Source of the DNA: Streptomyces longwoodensis | Lineage (GTDB): Bacteria; Actinomycetota; Actinomycetes; Streptomycetales; Streptomycetaceae | DNA: 64,000 nucleotides | Direction of reading: 5' to 3' | Assembly (NCBI RefSeq): GCF_001514125.1 | Contig: NZ_KQ948558.1 | Location: 1-64,000, forward strand | In this document: positions 50,629-59,349 of the stretch, in pieces | Position numbering within the stretch: position 1 is the first letter of the stretch | Layout of the letters: every line of letters begins with the position of its first letter | Program-made: the position numbers and the translations under genes | The notes under the pieces: model-generated | Told to the model about the DNA's origin: nothing | Seen by the model: only the letters and a program-made list of their open reading frames with translations | Database searches by the model: none

Positions 50629-50662
50629 GGCGCAGTGAGTTGGCGCAGTTAGTTTTTTGCGC
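50629..50662 (-). promoter_or_regulatory. 13-bp tandem repeat and TTTGCGC motif upstream of the first GH87-like gene
   Basis: GGCGCAGTGAGTT (50629-50641) is followed immediately by GGCGCAGTTAGTT (50642-50654) and then TTTGCGC (50656-50662), 40-75 bp upstream of the start on the minus strand. TTTGCGC recurs upstream of the second GH87-like gene and the LacI gene, so a shared operator is plausible. Confidence 0.5.
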
Positions 50663-50823
50663 TGGCGGCTCAGAGAGTTGCAGACGAACGTCCGAACGTC
50701 TACGGATCGGGCAGCACGTCCTGGACGGTCTCCACCCCTCCCCCGAGGGGCACCCGGAGGGCGTGGGGGCATGCCGGTGCGGCGGACCGCGCGGGGCGGA
50801 CCGCCGTACCGGTGCCGCGGTCG

Positions 50824-53800
50824 TCAGCCTCGGTCGATGACGAACTGCGAGCCGGGCTCGACCACCACGTCCCCCTGGGCGGAGTTCGTGATGGTGACGC
50901 CGGTCAGCGTCGCGCTGCCGCGCGCACCGCCCATGGCGAGGATCCCGGAGCCGTTCAGGGACCTGTCGATGGTGACGCCCCGGATCTGCACGCCCGGGGT
51001 GGCGCCGCCGCCCGTCTTGAACTGGATGCCGTCGTACGTGGAGTCGTGGATGTCGGTGTCGCGGATCGTGACGCCCGGGATGTCCTGCCCCTGGGCGAAC
51101 AGGGTGATGGCGCCGAACTCCTGCGCCTCGCCCCAGAAGGCGCCGCCCGTGCGGTACAGGCCGTTGTTCGCGATGAGCGTCTGACCGGAGAAGGGCAGCG
51201 GGTCGTGGTCGGTGGCCAGCATGATCCCCGGGTAGTTCATGGTGTCGGAGACCAGGTTGTTCTCGATCGTGTTGCCGTGACCGCCGTAGACGGCGATCCC
51301 GTTGGCCCGCCAGGGCAGCTGGACGGTGTTGTTGCGGAAGTGGTTGTCGTGGCCGACGTCGACGGCGGGGTCCTTCACGTACTTGTTCGCCCACACGGCG
51401 AGCGCGTCGTCGCCGGTGTTGCGGAACGAGGAGTTGTACACGGTGGAGTTGCGGGTGCCGTTGGTGAAGTTGACGCCGTCCGCGTAGGTGTCGCGGATGC
51501 GGACGCCGCTGAACTCGAGGCCGTCGCCGGGGCCCCACAGCTCGGGGATGTCGGAGTAGTCCCGGCCGACCCAGGCGCCGACGTTGGCGTGCTCGATCCA
51601 CACGTTGGTGATCCGGGTGTTCCTGCCGAACCGGCCGTTCAGCGCGACCCCGCCCTCGGCTCCGCCGTCCCCGCCGCGGATGGTGCCGGACCCGAAGATC
51701 GCGATGTCGGAGATCCTGGTGTTGTCGTCGATGTCGAAGCCGAAGTTGCCCTCGTGCGGGTGGTTGATGCCGCCCGCGTCCTGGGGCGGGATGAGCGAGT
51801 ACAGCTGGGAGTGCCACATGCCGGCGCCGCGGACGGTGACGTCCCGGATACCCACCTGGTTGTACTGGCCCCGGTCGAGCGGGTCGTCGGTGAGGATCTT
51901 CTTCTCCTGGCGCCACTGTCCGGCGGGGATCCAGACGCAGGGGACCTGCCCGTTCTGGTCCGCGGTGACCGCGCGCTGCAGGGCGTCGGAGTCGTCGATG
52001 CCGTCGTTGGGCACCGCGCCGTAGTCCGTGATGGAGGCGCACTCGGCGGGCTTGGCGGCCGGGGGTGCCACCTGCTCCAGGTCGACGAGGTCGACGACGT
52101 AGTACGCGGCGCCGTCCCCGGCGTCCCGCTGGAGGCGGAACCGGGTACCGGCCGGGTAGGTGTCGCTGAGCAGGGCGTGGGACTCGTCGAAGAGCCGCCG
52201 GGCGTCGCCGCCGGGCCGGTTGGTCAGTCCCTCGGGGTCGTCGGTGCTGCCGTAGAGCCAGCTGTGCTTGGAGGAAAGGGTCAGCTTGCGCACGAACGTC
52301 CCGTCCGCGTACAGGCTGAGGGTCGCCTCCTGTCCCCCGCCGCCCGGCGCGTCCGGGATCGAGTTGCGCACGACCACGGAGTTGGCGGGCGTGGTGGAGG
52401 TGAACTCCACGTACTGGCCGGTCGAGGTGAGCCGGACCGACCTGCGGCCGGAGGACTCGGTGGCGAAGTTCGTGTGCCCGAAGGTGCGCTTGGCGTCCGT
52501 GCTCAGCAGGGTGCCGTCGTAGCGGCCGTCCTCCGCCTCGTACTCCGTGTACGGCACAGCGGCGCCGCGTCCGACGACGAGGGAGCGGGCGAAGGTGTTG
52601 TTGTCCTCGTTCGTCTCCTCGACCACGTCGGTGGCGTCGGCCGTGGCGGCGAGCGTGACCCCGCCGTCGGTGGCCGTCCAGGTGCCGGGGACCGCGACGG
52701 CGACGGACGCGCCCGCCGCGACGGCGCCGGTGGTGCCGTCGAGCGTGGTGCCGCCGGCGGTGAGACGGGTGACGCTGCCCGCGGGCGCGGTGGTCGTGCC
52801 GCGGTTGTGGACGGTGACGGTGAAGGACACCGTGGCACCGGCGGCCGGGGCGGTGGGGTCGGTGGAGATGCCGGTGACGGTCAGGTCGGGGCCCGGGCTC
52901 CGGGCGACGACCAGCTTCGTCGCCGCGGTCCGGCTGTTGTTGGTGTCGTCCAGCTCGGGGACGGTGCCGCGCGGGTCCACCACCGCGGAGACGGTGTAGG
53001 TCCCGGTCGGCCGCTTGCCCACGGTCACCGGAACGGTCGCCGAGGCGCCGGCCGCGAGCGGGCCGACGGCGGCGGAACCGGCGACGGTGCCTTCGAGGCT
53101 GACGTCGACGGTGGTGGCGGGCGCGGGTGCGGTGCCGGCGTTGCGCACGGTGGCGTTCACCGTGACCGGGTCGGCCTCGGTGGGCGCGGCCGGGCTCCAG
53201 TCGAGGCCGGTGAGGGTGAGGTCCGGGTGGGGCGCCGCCGTACCGACCACCTGGAACTCGGCGACCTGCCCGCCGGGGGCGCCGGTGTTGGAGAAGAAGG
53301 TGAGGCGGACGTCGGCGTAGCGGCCGGTGACCGGGACGGTGACGGTGTTCTGCCCGGCGGACGGGCTGAAGGCGTAGTCGGCGCGGGCCTTGAGCTGGAC
53401 GAAGTCGGTCGCCGACTCCTCCCGCCCGAGGACCTGGAAGGACTGGGTGCGCGGTCCCCAGGCCGGGTCGGGGTCGAGCTTGACCACGACCGCCTGGAGA
53501 TCGGCGTTCGCGCCGAGCTTCACGGTCAGACCGGACGGGAATCCCGACGACTCCCAGTAGGTGCCGGTGGTGTCGTCGACGGCGTTGGCCGCGACGTAGG
53601 TCTGGGTGGTCGAGGTGGCCTCGACCGGCTTGCCGCGCGCCAGGTTCGAGCCGGTGGCCGGCGGTGGGTCGGTCGGGTCCTGCCCCTGCCCGTACACCTC
53701 CAGTTCGGACAACTGGGCGGCGTTCCAGCCGGTGTTGGCGCTCACCTGGACGCGGACGTAGCGGGCGGTGGCGGCTCCGGCGTCGATGCCGACCGTGTTG

Positions 53801-54213
53801 GCTTGCGCAGGAGTGAAGGCGCGGGCGGCGGAGGCGGCGAACGGGGTGAACGCGCTGCCGTCGGTGCTGCCCAGCACGGCGAGCGTCTGGGTGCGCGCCT
53901 CCCAGGCCGCGGGCAGCTTCAGCACCACCCGGTCGACGCGGACGGAACTGCCCAGGTCCACCTGCACCCAGGCGGGGTACGACCCGGCGGGGCCCTCCCA
54001 GTACGACTGCTGGGTCCCGTCGGTGACCTGGCCCGCCGGGTAGCCGTCGTGCGCGCCGCTCGCGCTCGCCCGCTTGCCCAGGGCCAGGTTCACCTCGGCG
54101 GTCGCGCCCGCGGGGGCGGCGTACGCGCCGGCGGGCAGCAGCGCGAGGGCGAGCAGTGCTGCGATCAGGGCGCCGACGGTCGTCCGTAGGCGCGCGTGTC
54201 TCCCTCTCATCAT
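50824..54213 (-). CDS. Second secreted GH87-type alpha-glucanase (discoidin, CARDB and CBM6-like modules)
   Basis: A 1129-residue secreted paralogue of the neighbouring enzyme. Order: signal peptide (1-33, ending AYA), two discoidin domains (about 40-175 and 183-325), two CARDB domains (329-548), a CBM6-like module (551-710, YTEYEAEDG) and a beta-helix catalytic domain (about 724-1129, beginning with the pectate-lyase-like ITDYGAVPNDG strand). Asp912 (YADGVN) and Asp935-Asp936 (TGDDA) reproduce the GH87 catalytic spacing. It lacks the FN3 domains and third discoidin of its neighbour. Two ATGs are adjacent (54213 and 54210); GGAGAGG is better spaced for the second. The pair probably attacks one insoluble alpha-glucan with different modes. 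Confidence 0.85.
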   Translation of the reverse strand: MMRGRHARLRTTVGALIAALLALALLPAGAYAAPAGATAEVNLALGKRASASGAHDGYPAGQVTDGTQQSYWEGPAGSYPAWVQVDLGSSVRVDRVVLKLPAAWEARTQTLAVLGSTDGSAFTPFAASAARAFTPAQANTVGIDAGAATARYVRVQVSANTGWNAAQLSELEVYGQGQDPTDPPPATGSNLARGKPVEATSTTQTYVAANAVDDTTGTYWESSGFPSGLTVKLGANADLQAVVVKLDPDPAWGPRTQSFQVLGREESATDFVQLKARADYAFSPSAGQNTVTVPVTGRYADVRLTFFSNTGAPGGQVAEFQVVGTAAPHPDLTLTGLDWSPAAPTEADPVTVNATVRNAGTAPAPATTVDVSLEGTVAGSAAVGPLAAGASATVPVTVGKRPTGTYTVSAVVDPRGTVPELDDTNNSRTAATKLVVARSPGPDLTVTGISTDPTAPAAGATVSFTVTVHNRGTTTAPAGSVTRLTAGGTTLDGTTGAVAAGASVAVAVPGTWTATDGGVTLAATADATDVVEETNEDNNTFARSLVVGRGAAVPYTEYEAEDGRYDGTLLSTDAKRTFGHTNFATESSGRRSVRLTSTGQYVEFTSTTPANSVVVRNSIPDAPGGGGQEATLSLYADGTFVRKLTLSSKHSWLYGSTDDPEGLTNRPGGDARRLFDESHALLSDTYPAGTRFRLQRDAGDGAAYYVVDLVDLEQVAPPAAKPAECASITDYGAVPNDGIDDSDALQRAVTADQNGQVPCVWIPAGQWRQEKKILTDDPLDRGQYNQVGIRDVTVRGAGMWHSQLYSLIPPQDAGGINHPHEGNFGFDIDDNTRISDIAIFGSGTIRGGDGGAEGGVALNGRFGRNTRITNVWIEHANVGAWVGRDYSDIPELWGPGDGLEFSGVRIRDTYADGVNFTNGTRNSTVYNSSFRNTGDDALAVWANKYVKDPAVDVGHDNHFRNNTVQLPWRANGIAVYGGHGNTIENNLVSDTMNYPGIMLATDHDPLPFSGQTLIANNGLYRTGGAFWGEAQEFGAITLFAQGQDIPGVTIRDTDIHDSTYDGIQFKTGGGATPGVQIRGVTIDRSLNGSGILAMGGARGSATLTGVTITNSAQGDVVVEPGSQFVIDRG

Positions 54214-54287
54214 GGCCTCTCCGTGATCCGGCCGCGGTGCATGACCAGTGGTGGACTGCGACGCATGAATGAGGTTTTGAGTGAATT

Positions 54288-54303
54288 CGTCAAATATTTG
54301 CGC
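54288..54303 (-). promoter_or_regulatory. Palindrome and -35-like element upstream of the second GH87-like gene
   Basis: The perfect palindrome CAAATATTTG (54291-54300) overlaps a minus-strand TTGACG -35-like hexamer (54293-54288) and the shared TTTGCGC motif (54297-54303), about 80 bp upstream of the start. The -10 region is weak. Confidence 0.45.
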
Positions 54304-54427
54304 CGCTGACGAGACAGGTTTCTAGCAGATGAAGACTTTGTCAACGGCCGTCACAGCACGGGCCGTTGGGGGGCGCGGGTGCACACGGCCGCCGCGGGGC
54401 CCGGGACGGCGGCTGCCTGGAAACGCA

Positions 54428-54471
54428 GTCGGCGCCGGCACCCGGGAAAGGTTCCAGGTGCCGGCGCCGAC
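54428..54471 (-). terminator. Terminator after the LacI-family gene
   Basis: GTCGGCGCCGGCACC pairs perfectly with its complement over 15 bp around a 14-base loop, 20 bp beyond the LacI stop. Confidence 0.65.
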
Positions 54472-54490
54472 CGGTGCGACGGGTGTGGGG

Positions 54491-55501
54491 TCAGCTCACG
54501 GGGGCCTGCGCGGTCGAGCCGCGGACCACCAGTTCCGGCTCGAACAGCAGCTCGCCGGGGTGGGCCTGGGTGCCCTGGATCTGTGCGCACAGCAGCTCCA
54601 CCACGGCCCGCCCCATCGCCTCGATGGGCTGGCGGACGGTCGACAGGGGCGGCTCGGTGCAGCTCATGAAGGCGGAGTCGTCGAAGCCGACGACCGAGAC
54701 GTCCCCCGGCACGGACAGTCCGCGGCGGCGCACCGCCCTGATGGCGCCCAGGGCCAGGGGGTCGCTCGCGCACACGATGCCGGTCACGCCGCGCTCCAGC
54801 AGGCGCGCGGCGGCCGCCTGTCCGCCTTCGAGCGAGAAGATCGAGCGGACCACGAAGTCGTCCGGCAGCGCGCCCCCGGCCGCCTGGACCACGGCCCGGG
54901 CGGCCTGCAGCTTGCGGCCCGAGGGCACGTGGTCGACGGGGCCGAGGACCAGGCCGATCCGCTCGTGGCCGAGGGAGGCCAGGTGGCGCCAGGCCTGCTC
55001 CACGGCGACCGCGTCGTCGCAGGAGACGCACGGGAAGTCCAGCCCCTCGATGGAGGCGTTGATCAGGACGACGGGGATGTTGCGCTCGGCGAGCTGCCGG
55101 TAGTGCTCGTGCGGCGCGTCGGCCTGCGCGAAGAGACCGCCGGCGAACACCACGCCGGAGACCTGCTGCTGCAGCAGGAGTTCGACGTAGTCGGCCTCGG
55201 AGACCCCGCCCTGGGTCTGCGTGCACAGCACCGGCGTCAGGCCCTGCTGCGCCAGGGCGCCCCCGATGACTTCGGCGAACGCCGGGAAGATGGGGTTCTG
55301 CAGCTCGGGCAGCACCAGGCCGACCAGCCGGGCGCGTTCGCCGCGCAGCTGCGTCGGCCGCTCGTAGCCGAGGACGTCCAGCGCCGTCAGCACGGCCTGC
55401 CGTGTCGCCTCGGAGACACCGGGCTTCCCGTTGAGGACACGGCTCACCGTGGCCTCGCTGACCCCCACCTTCTTGGCCACCTGAGCAAGTCGTCGCGTCA
55501 T
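54491..55501 (-). CDS. LacI-family transcriptional regulator
   Basis: A 336-residue LacI/GalR repressor. The N-terminal helix-turn-helix and hinge read RRLAQVAKKVGVSEATVSRVLNGKPGVSEATR. A periplasmic-binding-protein-like effector domain follows, with VVGFDDSAFMSCTEPPLSTVRQP near the C-terminus. It is the first gene of the minus-strand block encoding the two GH87-like enzymes, the importer and the alpha-glucosidase, so it is the probable local repressor, released by an alpha-gluco-oligosaccharide. Its own upstream region carries repeated GCGCAA and a TTGCAA/TTGCG element suited to autoregulation. Length is standard. Confidence 0.93.
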   Translation of the reverse strand: MTRRLAQVAKKVGVSEATVSRVLNGKPGVSEATRQAVLTALDVLGYERPTQLRGERARLVGLVLPELQNPIFPAFAEVIGGALAQQGLTPVLCTQTQGGVSEADYVELLLQQQVSGVVFAGGLFAQADAPHEHYRQLAERNIPVVLINASIEGLDFPCVSCDDAVAVEQAWRHLASLGHERIGLVLGPVDHVPSGRKLQAARAVVQAAGGALPDDFVVRSIFSLEGGQAAAARLLERGVTGIVCASDPLALGAIRAVRRRGLSVPGDVSVVGFDDSAFMSCTEPPLSTVRQPIEAMGRAVVELLCAQIQGTQAHPGELLFEPELVVRGSTAQAPVS

Positions 55502-55514
55502 GCCTGCAAGGCTA

Positions 55515-55585
55515 GCGCAAGAAGCGCAAACAGTTTACGTGTCTGCCGCGACTCCTGGGTCGGTCGAACGCAAGCGCGTTGCAAG
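55515..55585 (-). promoter_or_regulatory. Candidate LacI-type operators upstream of the regulator gene
   Basis: Two AGCGCAA repeats (55514-55529), giving TTTGCGC on the coding strand, lie just upstream of the start. GCAAGCGCGTTGC (55570-55582) lies about 70 bp upstream, with GCAA/TTGC arms as in LacI-family operators. Confidence 0.45.
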
Positions 55586-55615
55586 ACGGACGGTGGTCAC
55601 GCTCCCGCTGCTCCG

Positions 55616-56443
55616 TCACCGGGGCTGGAAGGCCTCGAAGACGTCCAGGCCCGGCTGGATGACGCCGTAGCTGCTCTCCGGGACCTCCTTCCAGGCGCCC
55701 GGCAGGTCGCCCAGCGGCTCGGACACCACCAGCCGGGTGTCCTCCGCGACCTGCTGGAGGAAGGAGACGTCCGGGTGCAGCGCCCGCAGGGCGTCCACCT
55801 CGGCGCTGACGAACAGGGACCGGGAGGCGCGTTCGCTGGAGTAGCGGAAGACCCACAGGCGTACGCCGTCGGCGACCGCGACGGTCATCTGGAGGGGGTT
55901 GCGGACGCCGTGCCGGCGGCCGGTCTCCTCCACGAGCCCGGCCATCCGGGCCACGGCCGTGGGCGGATCGTCGTCGAGCCCGAAGGTGAGGGCCAGGTAG
56001 AACATCAGCTCCGAGTCGGTGGACCCCTCGATCTCGGCGTAGAGGGCGGGGTCGACGGCCAGCGCCAGGTCGCGCCGGAGCAGGCCGTACTCGCTGATCG
56101 CGCCGTTGTGCATCCACAGCCAGCGGTCCTTGCGGAACGGGTGGCAGTTCGTCTGCTGCACCGCCGTTCCGGTGGTGGCCCTGATGTGGGCGAAGAACAT
56201 GCCCGAGCGGACGTGGTGCGCCACGTCGTGGAGGTTGCGGTCGCTCCACGCCGGGCCGGTGTCGCGCAGGACGGCGGGCGTGTCCAGGTCGGGCACGTAC
56301 CAGCCGATCCCGAAGCCATCGCCGTTGGTCGTCTCCACCCCGAGGCGCGAGTGCAGGCTCTGGTCGATCAGGCTGTGCTGGGTGTCGAACAGGACCCTGC
56401 TGAGGAAGATGGGCGTACCCGAGTAGGCGATCCAGCGGCACAT
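55616..56443 (-). CDS. Class II glutamine amidotransferase (YafJ/EgtC-like)
   Basis: A 275-residue Ntn-hydrolase-type amidotransferase domain protein. The nucleophile is Cys2 after Met removal (MCRWIAYSG). FFAHIRATTGTAVQQTNCHPF is the segment that binds glutamine, and WMHNGAISEY provides the oxyanion Asn-Gly. It has no synthetase domain and resembles YafJ/EgtC-type stand-alone members, whose physiological amide substrate is usually unknown. There is no ergothioneine gene set around it. It lies next to the photolyase-like gene on the same strand with a 94-bp gap, so co-transcription is possible. Confidence 0.9.
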   Translation of the reverse strand: MCRWIAYSGTPIFLSRVLFDTQHSLIDQSLHSRLGVETTNGDGFGIGWYVPDLDTPAVLRDTGPAWSDRNLHDVAHHVRSGMFFAHIRATTGTAVQQTNCHPFRKDRWLWMHNGAISEYGLLRRDLALAVDPALYAEIEGSTDSELMFYLALTFGLDDDPPTAVARMAGLVEETGRRHGVRNPLQMTVAVADGVRLWVFRYSSERASRSLFVSAEVDALRALHPDVSFLQQVAEDTRLVVSEPLGDLPGAWKEVPESSYGVIQPGLDVFEAFQPR

Positions 56444-56537
56444 GTCCGGGCCTCCTCCGTGGGGGGACGGACGGTGTCCGCCCGGGTCACTCCCAGGGTA
56501 AGGACGTCTGCCTCGGCCGCGCCTGCGGGAGCCGGGG

Positions 56538-58076
56538 TCACGGTGGCCGCTCGTCCCAGCGCCGGTCGGTCTCCAGCACCTCCTCCAGATCGCCGAGCCG
56601 GTCCAGGCCCTGCACCGCCCGGGAGGTGCGCCGGTTCCCGGCGAGCAGGGCGCGGTGGCGGTGGCTGAAGGCCCAGTACCCGGTGGTGAAGGGACAGGCC
56701 CGGTCGCCGACGCGGTCGCCCGGCCGGTAGGCGCAGCCCCCGCACAGGTCGCTCATGCGGTGGATGTACGCCCCGCCCGAGGTGTACGGCTTGGTCGTCA
56801 TCAGGCCGCCGTCGGCGTACTGGGACATGCCGGTGACGTTGGGCAGCATGACCCAGTCGTAGCCGTCGACGAAGCAGCGGTGGAACCAGTCGGTGACCGC
56901 CCGCGGGTCCCAGCCGCGCTGGAGGGCGTGGCTGCCGAGCACCATCAGGCGCGGGATGTGGTGCGTCCAGCCGGTGTCGCGCACCTGGGCGAGGACGGTG
57001 GCGAGGCAGCGGGCGGTGACCGCGTCGGCGTCGAGTTCCAGGAACCACGGGGGCAGCGGGGCGTGGTGGCCGAGGGCGTTGCGCCGGCGGTAGTCGTCGC
57101 CGAAGTACCAGTAGAGCTGCCACACGTACTCGCGCCAGCCGGCGACCTGCCGGACGAACCCCTCGACGCTGTTCACCGGGGCGTTCCCGGCCCGCCAGGC
57201 CTCCTCGGCGGCGGTGACGACCTCCAGCGGGTCGAGCAGGCCGAGGTTGAGGGAGGACGACAGCAGGCTGTGGCTCATCACGGGGTCGGCGGCGAGCACG
57301 GCGTCCTCGTGCGGGCCGAACCCGGCGAGCCGGTGGTCGATGAAGCGCCGCAGGGCGGCGAGCGCCTCGCGCCGGGTGGCGGGGAAGAGCCGGGGCCCGT
57401 CGCGGCCGACGAACCGGACGCCGTGGTCGCGTTCGAGGCGGTCGAGGTCGGCGCGGACCTCCGCGTCGACGTCGTCCTCGCGCGGCCGGTAGGGGCGGGG
57501 CGCGCCGAGGGTGCGGGCGCCCTTCGGCGGGGGCTCGCGGTTGTCGTGGTCGTGGTTGAACCGGCCGCCGGCCGGGGCGCCGCCGTCCATGAGGAGGTCG
57601 TGGGCGCGGCGCACCCAGTGGTAGAAGTCCTCCTGCCGCAGTCGGCCGGTGTGCTCGTCCGCCCAGGCGCGGAAGGCGTCCTGCGGCATCAGGAACCCGC
57701 GGGCCGGCAGCACCCGCACCTGCTCCAGCGAGCGGACCAGGCGCAGCGCGGCCCAGGAGGTGGGGTGGCGCACGGTGACGGGGGCCCCGCCGACGGCCTC
57801 GCGCAGGCCCTCCCGGTAGGTCTCGGCGCGGACGTAGCGCACCCGGTCGCCCAGCTCGGCGGCCCGGTGCCGCATCGCGGACAGCACCAGGTGGGCCTTG
57901 GCCCGGTGGAAACGGCGCCGGCGCAGCACCGAGCGGGCCTCGATCATCACCACGGGGGTGCCGTGCGCGGGGCCGTCCTCGTCCGGGGTGAGGAAACGGG
58001 GACCGAGCTGGTCGCCGAACAGCCAGTGCGCGGCGGTGTCGTCCGCTCTGCCGGCACCGGTGAGGTCGTTCGCCAC
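56538..58076 (-). CDS. phrB: Iron-sulphur bacterial cryptochrome/photolyase (FeS-BCP, PhrB-like)
   Basis: A 512-residue protein of the deoxyribodipyrimidine photolyase-related family. The N-terminus HWLFGDQLGPRF is characteristic of this group. Cys357, Cys445, Cys448 and Cys461 have exactly the spacing remembered for the [4Fe-4S] ligands of Agrobacterium PhrB (Cys350, 438, 441, 454), so a cluster is very likely. Members repair (6-4) photoproducts or act as photoreceptors, binding FAD and a lumazine-type antenna. The GTG start gives VANDLTGAG; upstream in-frame sequence lacks homology. It is divergent from the LLM oxidoreductase gene. The DNA-repair function is from family knowledge. Confidence 0.93.
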   Translation of the reverse strand: MANDLTGAGRADDTAAHWLFGDQLGPRFLTPDEDGPAHGTPVVMIEARSVLRRRRFHRAKAHLVLSAMRHRAAELGDRVRYVRAETYREGLREAVGGAPVTVRHPTSWAALRLVRSLEQVRVLPARGFLMPQDAFRAWADEHTGRLRQEDFYHWVRRAHDLLMDGGAPAGGRFNHDHDNREPPPKGARTLGAPRPYRPREDDVDAEVRADLDRLERDHGVRFVGRDGPRLFPATRREALAALRRFIDHRLAGFGPHEDAVLAADPVMSHSLLSSSLNLGLLDPLEVVTAAEEAWRAGNAPVNSVEGFVRQVAGWREYVWQLYWYFGDDYRRRNALGHHAPLPPWFLELDADAVTARCLATVLAQVRDTGWTHHIPRLMVLGSHALQRGWDPRAVTDWFHRCFVDGYDWVMLPNVTGMSQYADGGLMTTKPYTSGGAYIHRMSDLCGGCAYRPGDRVGDRACPFTTGYWAFSHRHRALLAGNRRTSRAVQGLDRLGDLEEVLETDRRWDERPP

Positions 58077-58235
58077 CGTGACCGTCCCCTCTCCTCGCGG
58101 CCGTCGGGCGCGGGTCCGCTCGCGCGTCCGTCCGTGTCCACCGTGCGCGGCGGCGCCCGGTCGCGCCGCGCGGGTCAGCCGGTCGGGTGACCCGCGCACC
58201 CGGAATGAACGGCGCGCACGGTGGTTGTAGCAAGC

Positions 58236-59258
58236 ATGAAAAAGATCGGGTTCCTGTCCTTCGGGCACTGGACGCCCTCTCCGCACTCGCAGACCCGCTC
58301 CGCGGCGGACTCGCTGCTCCAGGCGATCGACCTGGCGGTGGCGGCGGAGGAGCTGGGGGCCGACGGCGCCTACTTCCGGGTCCACCACTTCGCGCGGCAG
58401 CACGCCTCCCCGTTCCCCCTGCTCGCGGCGATCGGTGCCCGCACCGAGCGCATCGAGATCGGCACGGGGGTGATCGACATGCGCTACGAGAACCCCCTGT
58501 ACATGGCCGAGGACGCGGGGGCCGCGGACCTGATCTCCGGCGGCCGCCTGCAGCTGGGCATCAGCCGGGGCTCCCCCGAGCAGGCGCTCGACGGCTGGCG
58601 GCACTTCGGCCACCGGCCGCCGGAGGGCGGCACCGACGCCGACCTGGCCCGGGCGCACGCCGAGCGGCTGCTGGAGGTGCTGAAGGGCGAGGGGATCGCG
58701 GAGCCGCACCCGAGCCCCATGTTCGCCAACCCGCCGGGGCCACTGCGCCTGGAGCCGTACTCCGAGGGCCTGCGGGAGCGGATCTGGTGGGGGTCCAGCT
58801 CCAACGCGACCGCGGTGTGGGCGGCCGGGCTGGGGATGAACCTGCAGAGCTCGACGCTCAAGGACGACGAGAGCGGCGAGCCGCTGCACGTCCAGCAGCG
58901 CAAGCAGATCGAGGCGTACCGGGAGGCCTGGCGGGCCGCGGGCCACGCCCGTGAGCCGCGCGTGTCGGTCAGCCGCAGCATCTTCGCCCTCGTCGACGAC
59001 CGGGACCGCGCCTACTTCGGGCGGGAGCGGAACTCCGAGGACCAGATCGGCTACATCGACCCGACCACCCGCGCCGTCTTCGGCCGGTCCTACGCCGCCG
59101 AGCCCGACGTGCTCGTCGAGCAGCTGGCCCGGGACGAGGCGATCGCCGCAGCCGACACCCTGTTGCTCACCGTGCCGAACCAGCTGGGCGTCGAGTACAA
59201 CGCGCACGTGATCGGCAGCATCCTGACGCACGTGGCGCCGGGACTCGGCTGGCGCTGA
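58236..59258 (+). CDS. LLM-class flavin-dependent oxidoreductase (luciferase-like)
   Basis: A 340-residue bacterial-luciferase-like monooxygenase: MKKIGFLSFGHW at the start of the barrel, GADGAYFRVHHFARQ, IEIGTGVIDMRYENPLYMAEDAGAADLISGGRLQLGISRG, and the flavin-binding C-terminal part. It should use FMNH2 or F420; the subgroup and substrate are not recognisable. I chose ATG 58236 over GTG 58221 because the family starts with the KIGF strand. It is divergent from the photolyase gene and closed by a strong hairpin, so monocistronic. Confidence 0.9.
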   Translation: MKKIGFLSFGHWTPSPHSQTRSAADSLLQAIDLAVAAEELGADGAYFRVHHFARQHASPFPLLAAIGARTERIEIGTGVIDMRYENPLYMAEDAGAADLISGGRLQLGISRGSPEQALDGWRHFGHRPPEGGTDADLARAHAERLLEVLKGEGIAEPHPSPMFANPPGPLRLEPYSEGLRERIWWGSSSNATAVWAAGLGMNLQSSTLKDDESGEPLHVQQRKQIEAYREAWRAAGHAREPRVSVSRSIFALVDDRDRAYFGRERNSEDQIGYIDPTTRAVFGRSYAAEPDVLVEQLARDEAIAAADTLLLTVPNQLGVEYNAHVIGSILTHVAPGLGWR

Positions 59259-59263
59259 CCGGC

Positions 59264-59300
59264 GACGGCCGTGCCGCACGGGAGGTGCGGCACGGCCGTC
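59264..59300 (+). terminator. Strong terminator after the LLM oxidoreductase gene
   Basis: GACGGCCGTGCCGCAC pairs perfectly with its complement over 16 bp with a five-base loop, five bases after the stop. It also faces the converging arabinofuranosidase gene. Confidence 0.75.
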
Positions 59301-59349
59301 TTCACGTCCAAGGCTGAACCGTCTGGGCCGATGGGTCAGGACCGACGGG

